64,000 bases of DNA, from positions 3,596,001 to 3,660,000 of the forward strand of contig NC_063263.1 of NCBI RefSeq assembly GCF_019578655.1, read 5' to 3'. The notes beneath the pieces are model-generated. The model was not told the DNA's origin. It was given only the letters and a program-made list of their open reading frames with translations, and ran no database searches. The stretch's first letter is position 1. The number at the start of each line of letters is the position of its first letter. This stretch comes from Ricinus communis (taxonomy: Eukaryota; Streptophyta; Magnoliopsida; Malpighiales; Euphorbiaceae). This document shows, piece after piece, positions 45,226 through 58,940 of this stretch. Both the position numbers and the translations under genes were made by a program.

Positions 45226-47520
45226 TCAGGCTCGAACTAATGACTTCCACCACATCTCTTACCACATTTTCTTAAAATGGAGAATTTTCTTATGTGTACT
45301 CCTACCCCTATATCCTACCATAGCACTATGAAAAATATTAAAGGACACTACAATTGGATTATGATATGAGTTCACCATTGCCAAATGATTAACCCGAACA
45401 CGAAGAAAAAAAAGACTCTAACAATCATTTGTTAACGCACGATCTAACCTTCCTAGAATATTTCTACCACCATGTTTCCCATTAGTCCATGTAAAACCAC
45501 AACCTTTATAACCCAAATTGGATAGCTCTCATGCATTAACCATAACTCTAAATTGTATAGTATTGATATCACTACTATTTAACCTACCCCTTTTATTAAA
45601 GGACCATAAAATCTCATTGAAGTCATCAATACATACCCATGGTTTATCAATACCGACATTAAGAGTTCTCATCAAATTCCAAGTCTTTCATTTTTTATCA
45701 TTTTCAGGCCATCCATAAATACCTGTGAAAAACTATTCATAACCCAGGATTACAAACTTTGCATGTATGGAAACATGATTATTCGAAAAGGAAACTAAAG
45801 ATAAATCAACAACATTATTCCATAGAATCCAAAAACCATCCTCTCTAGCACTACCATTAGCCCTACAATCAACGATAAAACACCCATAAAAATGAAAATC
45901 ACAACAATTCAACTTTTCTACTTGAAAAACTTTTAACTTTGTTTCTATGAGAAAGACAACACTCGGATTTTCTTATTGAAGGAACTTGTTCAAAACTACC
46001 AAGACTATAGACTTTGCATGCATGGAAACATGATTATTTGAAAAGGAAACTAAAGATAAATCAACAGTATTATTTCATAGAATACAAAGACCATCCTTTC
46101 CGGCACTACCATTACTCTTACAATCAACAACAAAACATAAAAAGAAATGAAAATTACTGTCATTTTTGTTTCTACGAGAAAGACAACACTCAGATTTTCT
46201 TACTGAAGGAACTTCTTCATAACATGAACTGTTATTCAATTCCCAAGCCTTTGATAGTTTTAACTAATGATTTTCATCGCGATCGGCGGGGTTGCTTTGT
46301 AGCCTCCAACGTTGTGCTTGAAACAGAGTAGGTAGGTCAACCTCCTTCGTTCGTTTGAAATTCTTATCCATAACTTGACTCACCTCCACCGCCACTGTCC
46401 TTCTCTTTTCGCTTGACACCTTACCTTCACTATATTGTCCAAATTCGATATGTCTCCGAATTACTTTAATTGGATGGAGACCCTTAGATTTTCCTTTGAT
46501 TAGGTTTATTGGATTCTCTTCTTGGCTTATGTGATTTTAGTTCAACGTGATTTGAGCACTAAGTCTTTCAAGTTGGGTTAAATTATTATCAAAATCTTAT
46601 TTTTAGTCATAGATGTGGTCTTGAGGTGTTACTGAGTTCTCATGATTAATACTGGCAGGTCAAGATTTTAGGTTAGTAGTTTGCAAGTTATTGTTATTTT
46701 GGCTAAAATTGGCATTTTGTCTTGTTTTTTTAAAAGTTTATGAGTGCATGAAGTATGGATATGCGAGTCCACATTAAAACTCAACTCATATGGGACAATA
46801 AACATACATTCCTCAATAATGTCTAAACAAACTATTTTTTCATGCATGCAAATAATATTGTCATTTTGTGTGTCCTTGTCTTTCTCCTTCTCAGTCACCT
46901 CACTATCAACTCCCTCATTAACAGCAGTATCGATTACATCCTTACTCAAGCAAAGACGCACCATCTATTTCTATATTTTCTCCATATGGGACCCTTACTA
47001 CTCATATGATTATCATGCTCCTTATGCTGAAATAAAGTTCTAATTAGAAAATTCTCCTCCCTTTCTCCCTCATTACCATTAGGTTTGATATTCTTTATAG
47101 TTGAGGTCCTCAACCAATCACCATAGGGTAACTCATTCTCATCAATCCTAATATTCCCTTCCAAGTCCACTAACATTGCACAATCCCTTATATTATGGTT
47201 AAGGCATCCCTATATATAGTAGAAAGATGGCAGCCTTTCATACTTAAAGTATGCCCAAATACTTATTCCTTCAATAACAACAATTCTGGTGCCTCGTTTA
47301 AGAGGTTCTTTTAAGTCAATTGCCACTCAAATTTTAACACTTCTATTAAAGTCTTCCAAAGTTGTTAGATCAATATCCACGACCTTTCCAATTCTACTTC
47401 TAATAAACAATACAGTTTCTTTATTTCAATCTCATTATGGTTCCTTCCAATCACAATCAACACCTTTTCCTCCTCCTCCCTAAACACATGACTAATATAC
47501 GTTGACATCCTACCACGACA
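45226..47520 (-). mobile_element. Second LINE relic, opposite strand, 3' truncated
   Basis: On the minus strand, 47500-47100 holds an ORF1 knuckle-type region with LPYGDWLR. Near 46000-45450 is an endonuclease with GIYGWPEN, PWVCIDDFNEILW and GCGFTWTNGKHGGRN. RT is missing; the element meets the first LINE tail to tail near 45225. A segment of the endonuclease region is tandemly duplicated (45740-45990 and 46005-46225). Confidence 0.65.
45740..46225 (-). repeat. Tandem duplication within the second LINE
   Basis: Two diverged copies share GCATGGAAACATGATTATT, GGAAACTAAAGATAAATCAA and GAGAAAGACAACACTC blocks; the first copy has about 40 extra bases (45905-45945). Confidence 0.8.
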
Positions 47521-50400
47521 CAAGAGCTCAGATAAGATTAAGGTCTAAGAGTGAAAAAGAAAGATAAAACATAGACATAAGAAACACGAACATAAGAAGA
47601 TGACGGTTAGAAAACAGATGCAATGAGAGAGAAAATAAATGGGAAGGACAAAAAAGAGACATGAGGAAATGACTAAGAAAAAGAACACGAGATTTAACAC
47701 AAAAAGAAGAAGAAACCTAAAAAATGATACCAGAAACCTTAACCTAAGGGTTAGAGACGAGACTTCCTAGAGAGGAAATATAAACTCTAATTCTAAGGAC
47801 CATGATGATCACATGTAAGTTATTCTATAGGAATCTACCATTACCTTATTTACATAAAGAACAAGTAAAAATTGATGGAATTGACCTACAATACGATATC
47901 ATTTTCAGGTGCTTCAATATAATAAGTGTATTGTAGAAAAACCTCCTCAAAGCAATTAGAGACGGTTTTAAGATCTTTTATACAAAAATAAAATTAAAGA
48001 ACATAAAGCATCTAAAAATTATAAAAACACCGCCACTTATAGGCTAAAAAACTAAAAGAAATATAATCTACTTAGAGGCACTTAGAAATTTTATATACGA
48101 ATATAGAGAGGACCAAATGAGGCTCATTGTTCATTGTTGCAACCTTATAGAATAATCTAATTGAGCCTAAAGAGAGAGACAACTTCTTTTTAATTTTCTA
48201 AATTTAAATATTATGTTGTAACTTTTATATTTTATTATTATATTATTACATTAATTTGTATATTAATGTACTAATTAAATAATAATCTTAACCTTAAGAA
48301 ATAATATGTAAACTAATAAGTTACTTTTCTAATTAAACTTTTAATGTTTTTTATATAAATATAATTAATATATTAGTCAATAACAAATTTTTTAACATTA
48401 TATTATATGTTATCAATTGTAATATTCATTGAGTCGCTCTTATATATCTTCAATTTAGTATTAGTCAAAATTTATTTAAATAAGCTTTTTTAATTTAAAT
48501 CTTAGAAATTAAAAGTATTTTTCATTAGAATGATAGCAATAGTTGCACAAAACGTGGATAGATGACTAATATATAAAAATTTCAATATGTAGGAAGGGGT
48601 TTTTGTATGACCTACTTTTTACACATAAACATTAATCCCGATGTGTAATTTTTATAATTTCTTTAAATTATTAGGTTTTATTTAAATTATTATATTAGTA
48701 CATAAATTAATATTATTAATAATTTCTATATTTATTTTATAAACTAAAATATTAACTAATAAATCATTTTTCTAATAGATAATAATTTTAATCCTAGAAA
48801 ATAGAACTTTAATTATATTTAAATGTAATATTAATTAATAAATTAGTTTATTAATTAAATAATAATCTTTAATTCTACAAAATAATATGTCAATTATATT
48901 TATAGTATTAATTTTGTATATTAATATATCAATTAGTAAATACTCTTAAAATATTTGTTCAATAAAAATTTTTAATATTAGAAATTTTATTAACAAAGAC
49001 ACCTAATAATATTTTAAACTGTTATTATTTTCTAAAACGTAACAAATAATTATAAAATATTAAAAAATTTACTAATTTTGATATAAATTTTTTTATAATA
49101 ATATTTATCAACAAATTTATAACGAATAAATAAATGATTTGACTGATGTAAACCAAGTTACTACTATTAAAAGCCACATGCACTCTTAACTTATTTCTTA
49201 TTTTTTTAAATATAAACATTTTAAATACTTTTAAAAACAATCTATTCACTAAAATTAGAATTATTTATTGTTTTCATTGCCAATATATATACATTGTACA
49301 CTTAAGTTCGGAAATGATTATTGAAAAAGAAAAGCAGCTACAATTTTATGCTAAAAAATCTCCTTTTTGAGGCTTACAAAACTGGGTTATAACAAAACTC
49401 AAAGAGGATACCTATCTTGTTTCTATGATAAAATATGGTGCAAAAGGATACATATCTTTGCTTGTACCCAAAATCTTTCCACTCTCCTATGCTTCAAGAA
49501 ACCACATACATACACACCTTGTCCTTGTTCTTTGTTTGGAGGGAAATGCAATCTAGGCATTTATACTTCTAAACTTATATCAAATTCGTATGTTAAATTA
49601 GGTGGATAAACACTAACATTTATTCCATTATAATGCATCATAATCTTTAGTTTATAGATATTCAATATATAACCATCTTTTATTTACGAGAGAAAAATAT
49701 ATATTAAATTTTATCATTTCGTATAATATCTTTTCTTTTAAAAGTTTAAAATAAAAATGTTGCTTAAAATAAAATCAGGAATTGAAATACAAGAAATTCA
49801 ATTTCTTATAAAAGTACTTAAAATATAATAAAAGTAATAATTTTATTTTAATTTAATAAATTTCAAACTTTGACACTCATTCCAAATACTTAAATTAAAA
49901 ATAAAAATTTATAATATAAAAATTATAAATTATAAGTTAATTAAATCTCTCGTAAGCTATTCTGACATCGACTAATAATAGTATAATAGTATATTAGAGA
50001 AGTCCATTTATTGTCAATTTCAAACTAAATAAAACTTAGATAATTAACTTCTACATTCCTGGGCTAGTGCATAAATTTAATATAAATTTATAAACTTTTA
50101 TACTTTTATATTTACTTATTACAAATATAAAATATCTGTTGAAACTTATTTGTTATAATATAGTCATAAATGTTATAAATATATTATAATTTTTGTTATA
50201 AGTATCTTATTTTTTAATGAATAAATAAATAATTTAATTTATATGTATTAACTTTATTTAGATGTCATAAAACTCGTTTAGGCTCCATTAAACTCGAATA
50301 AGTATATTCAGCTCCAATATGGTTGGATACTAAACGAATCAAATTCAAATTAGTGAAAACTCGGCTTGAATTGGTTTTACTACAACCCTATAAATAATAA
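47521..50400. other. AT-rich intergenic DNA
   Basis: No gene visible. Positions 50250-50390 carry worn CTCG-rich transposon-like sequence just upstream of the UBC23 transcript region. Confidence 0.5.
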
Positions 50401-50700
50401 GTGACATATAATAAAGCGAACCGAATTACAAATCTGCCCTTGAGACACTGCTTCCAGATTCCAGCTCTCTTGTCTCTCTGCGTCTCTTTGTCTCTGTATG
50501 TATATATATTTCAATTTTGCAATAATCAAAAGATTTCTTTCTTGGCGATCAGTATTACAAACAGCAATTACATTAACCTTTTTATTCATTTTCAAAAATA
50601 AAATAAAGTTACTTATTTTATATATACATAAGCAAAAGCAGAACGACCCTCTATTAGCTCTCTCGTATCCCAGAAATCATATTCGATTTCAATAACAGAG
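50401..50700 (+). other. Probable promoter-proximal region and 5' UTR exon of the UBC23 gene
   Basis: A CT-rich stretch (50457-50500) typical of plant leaders is followed by a splice donor at 50701 (ACAGAG|GTAATA). The acceptor is at 51381-51383. The intron (683 bp) contains a (TA)n run at about 50957-51000. The transcript start is not determined. Confidence 0.5.
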
Positions 50701-50953
50701 GTAATATCTTTTTTTCTTGGATCCTATTATCCATGACCATCTTTTTGTATCTCCCAAAGCTCTCTGTTTTTCTTTTGTTTTGTAATTTTCTTAATATTTA
50801 ATTGTACTTTGCTGTAGCTAAGTTATAATTTTGCAAACGTTTCTGCGTTTATTTTGGAGGTTTTGTTTTACTATATAGAGGATTTGAGCTGATTTTTTAT
50901 TGTAAATTTGGAGTTTCTTTAGTTTTTTTCCTTTTAATCTCTTGATTTTTCGG

Positions 50954-51002
<49 letters not shown>

Positions 51003-51383
51003 TTCTTTTCATTTCTATGATTATGATTATTGGAACTTGTAGTGGTTTTTTAAGTGTTTTTTGGTGTTCCATAGTTTGGGCATGGTTTAGATAATGAGCT
51101 TCTGTTCTGTGTTAATGTTAATGTATTTTCATTTTTGTTGATTGTCACATTGTTCTTGTAATTGGTTGTAGTTCTGGAATTTGGATTTAAATTGAGCTTG
51201 AAGATAACTATGAATAAGTTGAGTGTATAGGTATTGTAGTAGCATCTGACTTGAATTAGGTTTTCTAAGGAACCAACTACCTACAAATTGTTGGCTTGTA
51301 TTTTGGAGTTTATATTCTAAGAAACTTGTCTTGTTGATAAATGTGTGAGTAATTATTTGTGTATTTCCTGTGCATGCTTTCAG

Positions 51384-54300
51384 ATGGGAAGTGAACAAAA
51401 TGAGACTATTCCCAAAGTTGACGAGTCTATTGCTAGAATTGATGAAAAAAATGCCTTGAACCAAAGTGGTTCAACGACAAGTGGGTTGGCTTGTGACTTG
51501 AATCCAGATAGTGAAAGCAATGTGATTAGTAAACCAGATGAGCTTGTTTTGAACTTGCGTAATGTGCCGTATATTTATAGACAAGACATTGTGAGACATA
51601 AAAAGAGTGGGGCCATCGGGATAGTGAATGAAGTTGCTGGTGATTCGGATTCAGATAGCAGCAATACTGATGATGACGATGACGATGACGATGATGATGA
51701 CGACGATGACAATGATGAACATGTGGATGATGAGGATGATGAAGATGAAGGAAGTGGTGGTGATGTCAATGCCGATGCAGACAGGAGTAAGGGCAGTGGT
51801 ATTGATAAGAATGAAACTCTTCAGGCTGACCAGGTCCGAGTACTTTGGATGGATGACACAGAATCAATCCAGCATGTTAATGATGTTAAAGTTGTTGATA
51901 GGGGATTCTTACATGGAGATTACGTTGCTTCTGCATCAGATCCAACTGGGCAAGTGGGTGTAGTTCTAGATGTCAATATTTCTGTTGATTTGTTAGCTCC
52001 TGATGGTTCTATCATACAGGATGTATCTTCCAGAGACTTGAAGCGAGTGAGGGAGTTTTCTATCGGTGATTATGTGGTTCTTGGTCCCTGGTTGGGTAGA
52101 GTTGATGATGTTTTAGATAATGTGACCGTGCTAATCGATGATGGTCCTGCATGCAAAGTGGTGGGGGCTGAGCCACTACGTCTCAAGCCAATTTCTAAGA
52201 GTATCTTTGATGGAGATGAGCATTTTCCTTACTATCCTGGACAGCGCGTAAGGGCGAGCTCGTCATCAGTTTTTAAGAGTTCACGATGGGTACCAGGCTT
52301 CCGGAAAGCTACTCGATTGGAAGGTACTGTTACTAATGTTACAGCTGGATCAGTATTCATCTATTGGATAGCATCTGCTGGCTATGGGCCTGATTCTTCA
52401 ACTGCCCCTGCTGAGGAGCAGAGTCCAAAGAACTTGAAACTGTTGTCATGTTTTTCACATGCAAATTGGCAAGTTGGTGATTGGTGTCTTCTCCCATCCA
52501 CTATCAAACAATCATCCTCCATCACCTTGGACAAAGGTTTATCAAAATTAGTACTTCATGATTCCAACAAAAGCAACTTAGATGCTAGCCAAGTGGGAAA
52601 TGAATGTGATTCAGAAGAGGCTGTGGTAGATGAATCAGAAGAGAATAATGAAACCATGGATATTGATCCAGTGGTTGTGCCACATAAAAATGATGGAAAT
52701 ACTAGAAATAATGTTTCACCCGAATCTAGCTCTTGTGGTAGTTCAATATCAGTTTCAAAGGATCCTGTTCATGAAACTTGGCCTCTTCATCGTAAAAAGA
52801 TACGCAAAGTCGTGATTAGGAAAGATAAGAAGGCTCGAAACAAAGAGGAGTATTTTGAAAGAGCTCTTCTGATTGTCAACACTAGGACAAGAGTTGATGT
52901 GGCATGGCAGGATGGAATTATTGGAAGTGGACTGGAATCTACAATGCTGATCCCAATTGACAGTCCTGGTGATCATGAATTTGTTGCTGAGCAGTATGTG
53001 GTGGAGAAGGCCTCGGATGATGTTGATAATGCTTCTGAAGCTAGACGTGTTGGGGTTGTGAAAAGTGTTAATGCAAAAGAGAAAACTGCTAGTGTGAGGT
53101 GGTTAAAGCAAGTTGCCAGGGCAGAAGATCCTCGTGAATTTGACAAAGAGGAAATTGTAAGTGTGTATGAGCTGGAGGGACATCCTGATTATGACTATTC
53201 CTATGGGGATATAGTTGTTCGATTATCCCCAGTTTCTGCTCCTGCACAAGCAATATCTGATGGGGAGAAAAAGTTGAAAATTGAACCGAATGAGACTATA
53301 AACGTGAAAAACCGCTCAGAAATAAAGAAGCAGGACTTAACCGATGATGAAACTTGTATAAACTTCTCAGATCTCTCTTGGGTTGGAAATATAACTGGTC
53401 TTAGGAATGGTGATATTGAAGTCACATGGGCAGATGGAATGGTTTCAACAGTATGTTAAAACTTCTTTTTAGTTGTCTTTGTATGTTCTGTCTTCAATCC
53501 AATAACTTCACTTTTTCTCTCTTTTTAAATTTTTTTTTTTTATGTTCATTTTCATTAAAGTGGTTGGGATAAAATAATGGTGTGCCTTCTTCTAGAAAAA
53601 CTTGTTTTGAGGGGCTGGGATGTTGATGGAGAAACACTTGGGACCTGGTAAATGTCTAGGACAAAGAATAACGCTACTGCATATAACTTGCATATTTCTT
53701 TTTTGAGAATCATATAACTTGTTTGATACTGTGCTATATGTGCAAAGTTCTGATTTGCAGTTGTATGGTTTGTTGTTAGGTTGGACCTCAAGCTATCTTT
53801 GTTGTTGGCCGAGATGATGATGATGATGACTCGATTGCAGCTGGGAGTGAAGTAAGTGATGATGCAGCTAGTTGGGAAACTGTTAATGATGATGAGATGG
53901 ATGACCTAGAGAATAATCAAGAGGTTTGGTTCTATTTGAAAATGTAGCATGGCTAGTTCTTAAATTCGCAATGAGTAAAATGTTGTTTAGTGGAAGGTAA
54001 TGGCAGATTCTGTTGTTTTCATGATGGTATAAAGCACATAGAATGTGCTTGGCAGGACAAGATTCAGAAAATATGCCCCTTGAGATGAGACTGCCTGCAT
54101 TTTATAAACTGACATATGCTCTTTGCAAATGTTCATATTGTTGAGGGGATAGCGTTCATTCATTTAGTATTTTATTTTATTGCCTTGATAAATTCATTGT
54201 ATGGGGAGTATAATTTCTTTCTCCTAACATTGGGGTAAAACTATCAATTATCATTTCCTTTCAGTAGTGACATTGTTAGTATGGTGTGGATAAATTGCAG

Positions 54301-55089
54301 AATGATTTGATAGAGTATGCCTGACTCATCATCAAAATATGTGATAGCAATAAGTTATACATTCATTTTTATCTGTGTTAATGAAGCGAGTCTGTATGTA
54401 TTTAGGAAGCTGGGCTGCAACATCCCAGCTATTTGAACTCCGAGACAGAAGAGAATGTGGAGAGTAATAATTATGCAAGGAATCCAGCACTTTCTCTTCC
54501 TTTAGCTGCTCTTGAATTTGTTACAAGGTTGGCCTCTGGGATATTCTCACGGGGACGAAAAAATGTAGATCCAGAATTTTCTGACTCCATAGTTGAAGAT
54601 GAACATCAGACTCAGGGAATTATACATATCTCCGGGGAAAGGGATTCTGGTGATGAGTCTAGCTCTCAACAATCTAACATCATTGATAATGGCAGTGTGC
54701 AAAGTACTCATGGAAAAGGAGAGGGACATGCTGTTACAAACGTTGAGGTGCCAGTATCATCAAATGCAGCAGAAGATTTATGCAATTTGAGGACAGAGAA
54801 ATTAGATGCTCCGGCACGTTTTGATGATGATACTTGCAATTTCAAACGTTTTGATATAACTAAAGAACCTTTGGACCATTATTTTCTTGGTTCAAATGGA
54901 CAGGTATGCAATAACTGTTGTATTAGATATTGCATGCTGCTGCTACAATTTAATATTGTTTGTTCTTCTAAACATACCAGTCCTAACTAGCAAATTGTTA
55001 TTGAAATAATAATAAACTCCTTAATTCATTTTAATGCAAGTACTCTTCAAATATGCTAAGAAATATCATGATGGGATTATGACTAAAGA

Positions 55090-55130
<41 letters not shown>

Positions 55131-58100
55131 GCTCAATTATTTTGCTTTATTTCTAACTATTCATTTTGTCAGCATGGATCACCTTAGTGATCAGGAACTG
55201 TGAATGCTCAAAATATGCCCCATTATGTTTTTGAACTTTTGTTATTGTTTGAACTTGCAGATTAACAATGGAAGGAAGTGGCTCAAGAAGGTTCAGCAAG
55301 ACTGGAACATTCTTCAGAACAATTTGCCTGGTAAGAATTTTTGAGCTTACTATGTGGTTCATTTCAGTATGCAATAAATACTTTGGCATTAAAATTTGAA
55401 AGTTTAACAGATGGGATCTATGTACGAGTTTATGAAGATCGAATGGATCTCTTAAGGGCAGTAATTGTTGGGGCATATGGAACGCCTTACCAAGATGGAC
55501 TCTTCTTTTTTGATTTTCACCTTCCGCCAGAGTACCCTGATGTTCCACCGGTGAGACATACGTAATCGGATGACCATCTTGTAAACATATTTGAAGCCAT
55601 TATTGTCATTTTAAATGGTTTTGATGCATTGTTAACGATTCTGTTCAGCATGATTCCCTCTTTGAATTTCACAGAAAAGAGTTGGTAATAATTCGTTTGT
55701 CACATGAAAAGAATTGTTAATGATTGTCTGCTTTCTGCTTTGGTCTATTATTCTGCAGTCTGCATATTATCATTCTGGTGGTTGGCGAATAAATCCAAAT
55801 TTATACGAGGAGGGCAAGGTGTGCCTGAGCCTTTTAAATACCTGGACCGGTAGAGGCAATGAAGTTTGGGATCCAACATCTTCTAGCATCCTTCAAGTTC
55901 TAGTTTCACTACAGGGGTTAGTGCTTAATTCTAAGCCGTATTTTAATGAAGCTGGATATGATAAGCAGGTCGGGACAGCTGAGGGAGAGAAGAATTCATT
56001 GTCATACAATGAAAATACATTCTTACTAAATTGCAAGACGATGATGTATCTTATACGGAAGACCCCCAAGGTAATATATTAAATTTCATTTATATGTTTC
56101 CTTATCAGCTTTGTTTATCTCCTTTGTCTTCCTGGTGAAAGTATTTGACTTGTTTTGATATGATTGACCTAAAGAATAACATTGCAGTGGTAGTATATAT
56201 AGTTGTGTTTCTAGCTACAACAACATGATAAATACACAAATAACAAATTATAGATAAAAACATGGTTATTATCTCTTATCTTCTTATACCCCCATCAAGT
56301 CGATGGAGCAGCTCGAAGACAAAGCAAAGGACGAAGGAAAAGAAATTGCTGTGATGGCAACGATTTTGGTGAGCATATCTGCAATTTGATCTTTGGAGGT
56401 CAAGAATCGAATATTAAACTCCTTGCTGGCCACCAGTTCCCTTATGAAATGATAGTGAAGTTCTATGTGCTTAGTTCTTGCATGAAACACGGGATTTGTA
56501 GATAAATATATAGCACCAAGATTGTTACACCAAATATTAATAGGCATAGGAATAGATAAACTAATCTCTTCGAGTAGTGATTTTAACCAAAGTGCCTCAA
56601 AAGCTGCATTAGCAAGAGCTTTATATTCTCCTTCTGTTGAGGACCTAGTGATTGTGGGTTGCTTTTTGGCAGCCCATGTAACCAGATTATTACACAAGAA
56701 AATACCATATCCACTCGCCAAGCGCTATCGTTTGGAAAACCTCCCCAATCACTATCAGCAGAACAATGAAGATTAAGATTTGGAGAACATACCAGTGATA
56801 AACCATGAGATATTGTGTTTTTAAGGTAACAGAGTAACCATTTGACGGCTTTCCTGCGTATATCTGTTGGGCAGTACATGAACTGATATAGTTTATTTAC
56901 TGAGAAGTTAATGCCAGGCCATGCACTACATATTGCAGAGCCCCAACTGTCTGCTTGTTATATCACCATTGGTAAGGCTCAACCCATTGTCTTCTGATAA
57001 GGACAGTATACTTGCCATCGGTGTCAATTGTGGTTTTGATGCTTCGATCTTAGTACGATCCAGTATTTTCTAATATACTGGCTCTTTCTAAACCACTCAT
57101 TGTTGGCTGGATTTGGTATGTAAATAGGAGGATTAGTATTGGTTTGTGTTTCTTTGGGTGGACGTGGTGTAGATCCATTAAAAAGATGCATTGGATTTTG
57201 GTAATTAAGATGAGAATTAATTGAGTTTTCCATGCAAGGTAGTTTGTAAATTTGAATTTGATAGAAAATGAATGAGCAGCGGTTGTAGAGGCGGTAATGG
57301 TGTTTGAAACAGCAGTGGGAGTTTGAGAAATAGTGGTGGAAGAAGAAGAAGAAGAAGAAGAAGAAGAAGAAGAAGAAGATTATGAGAAGGTTTCAGTAGT
57401 CATAGGCTCCGATACCATGAAAGTATGTGACTTGTATTGATGTGATTGATGTAAAGAATGACATTACAGAGGTAGTATATATAGTTGTATATCTAGCTAC
57501 AACAACATGATAAAATACACAAATAAGAAATCATAGATAAAAACAGTAGTTATTATCTCTTATCTTCTTATAACTGGTAATCACCATATTAGTCTTTTGG
57601 GCATGCCTTATTACCACCTTTGTGTCCGTTTTTATATCGCGGTATTGGTGCATTCTGTGGTTCATTGGTTGATATAAGCTGGTACCTCTCCTGTTTAAAG
57701 TTTATTTCATATTTCTCCCTGTGGATCCTGATTGAGCTAAATGAGTCATCTTAATAATGTTCATTCAATGGTAATTATCATTAGCCTAACCATAAGCCTT
57801 GTTGGTTAATACCTAACAAATGTAGTCATGACCCTATATTTTACCCAAGATTGCTTTTTCATCCCGCTCATCGTCATGCATCGGCTTTATATCATTGCTC
57901 TTAATATGAATATTTTGGATTGTGTTAATGGTTGGTCAGCATGTTTGGAAATGTCAGTTAGCATACTCCTGCTGCCGATATCTTCTGGCATTAATATGAA
58001 TTATTTTATATATATATATTTATATCTAAATGTAGTTTTCCTAAACAAAATATTGATGCATTTCGTTGCATTTTTTGCTTTTGCACCTTTCATCCACCCA

Positions 58101-58940
58101 TTTAGTAAGCTCTCTTGAAAATTCAATCCCATTCTAATTTCAATGGCTAATTGGGCTACTGCTAAATTGCACCTTCTGGGAATGAATTGCATACTCCTTT
58201 TAACTGTCTTGATCTTGAACTATAGAAGGCTATGCATGCTAAATAATAATGATGTTGTTTTTTGATAATTTCATGTCAGGATTTATGTTCTATGCAAAAT
58301 GGCATTTTTATTAGTTTATATGGTGGTGCCTTTCATAAACATATTTCCGAAGTTGCTTGAAGAACAATTTATTTCTTAAATATGTAAATGTTTGGCCTGT
58401 TTCGATATTTGTTTGCTTATAATGGGTGTTCTTTTTAGCCTGTTTCGATATTTATTTGCTTATAATGGGTGTTTTTTGGCACTAAGATATGATTAGTTTG
58501 CTAGTAATTAGGAAATATTTTGTATTCTAATTTGGCTTATAAGCTTAACCAGAGTTATATTCCTACTTTTGATTTGGAATATTTATTTTTTTCATAAAAT
58601 TGCACGACTCTAATTTACCATTCTGTGATTCCCTTTCCACATGTTAACTATGCTAATTAGTCGAATGCTCCCATGTTAATATATGTAGGATTTTGAAGAA
58701 CTTGTCAAAGAACATTTCAGCAGACGTGGGTACTACATTCTTAAGGCCTGTGATGCATATATGAAAGGCAGTTTAATTGGGTCTCTTGCAAAAGATGCCT
58801 CTGTAAACAATAGTGATAATACCAATTTGACTTCAGTTGGTTTCAAGCTGATGCTAGCTAAGATTGTGCCAAAGCTATACTTGGCTTTGAATGAACTTGG
58901 AGCTAATTGTCATGATTTTCAGCATCTGCTAGAGTCATGA
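51384..58940 (+). CDS. UBC23: Giant E2 ubiquitin-conjugating enzyme, UBC23 / UBE2O class
   Basis: A hybrid E2 that carries activated ubiquitin on a cysteine and, in this class, can select substrates itself. Coding exons: 51384-53450, 53780-53923, 54406-54903, 55261-55330, 55411-55550, 55759-56070, 58689-58940, giving 1160 residues. The start ATG lies immediately after a splice acceptor. Residues 1-900 are the long regulatory region: a poly-Asp tract (about 96-112), repeated SH3/Tudor-like modules (DYVVLGPWLGRVDD, GDIVVRLSP, GDIEVTWADG) and a basic patch. The UBC domain spans about residues 905-1100 with the active-site cysteine at about residue 995 in NPNLYEEGKVCLSLLNTWTG. PHO2/UBC24 is the other plant member; I see no miR399-like sites in the leader, so UBC23 is preferred. 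A Copia relic lies in the last intron. Confidence 0.92.
55089..55127 (+). repeat. (CT)n microsatellite in UBC23 intron
   Basis: An uninterrupted CT dinucleotide run of about 19 units inside the intron between 54904 and 55260. Confidence 0.9.
56136..57573 (-). mobile_element. Internally deleted Ty1/Copia element in the last UBC23 intron
   Basis: LTRs of about 155 bp lie at 56136-56288 and 57418-57573. The minus-strand primer site TGGTATCGGAGCC (57405-57417) is an exact tRNA-Met type. A purine tract lies beside the left LTR (GATGGGGGTA on minus), and flanks CCTGG/ACTGG look like a worn 5-bp target duplication. Only the start of gag (57233-57024) and the RNase H end of pol (56880-56345; SADSDWGG, TRSSTEGEYKAL, HIELHYHFIRE, DMLTK) remain, with a frameshift. 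Most of gag-pol is deleted. A (GAA)n array lies at 57340-57380. The host splice sites are untouched. Confidence 0.85.

Noticed and set aside
50401..51383. Possible miR399 target sites that would mark PHO2/UBC24
   Set aside because: I scanned the leader and intron for the characteristic site and saw none; UBC23-type is the better call.
51575..51769. Minus-strand frame rich in serine
   Set aside because: Antisense shadow of the UBC23 poly-Asp tract.
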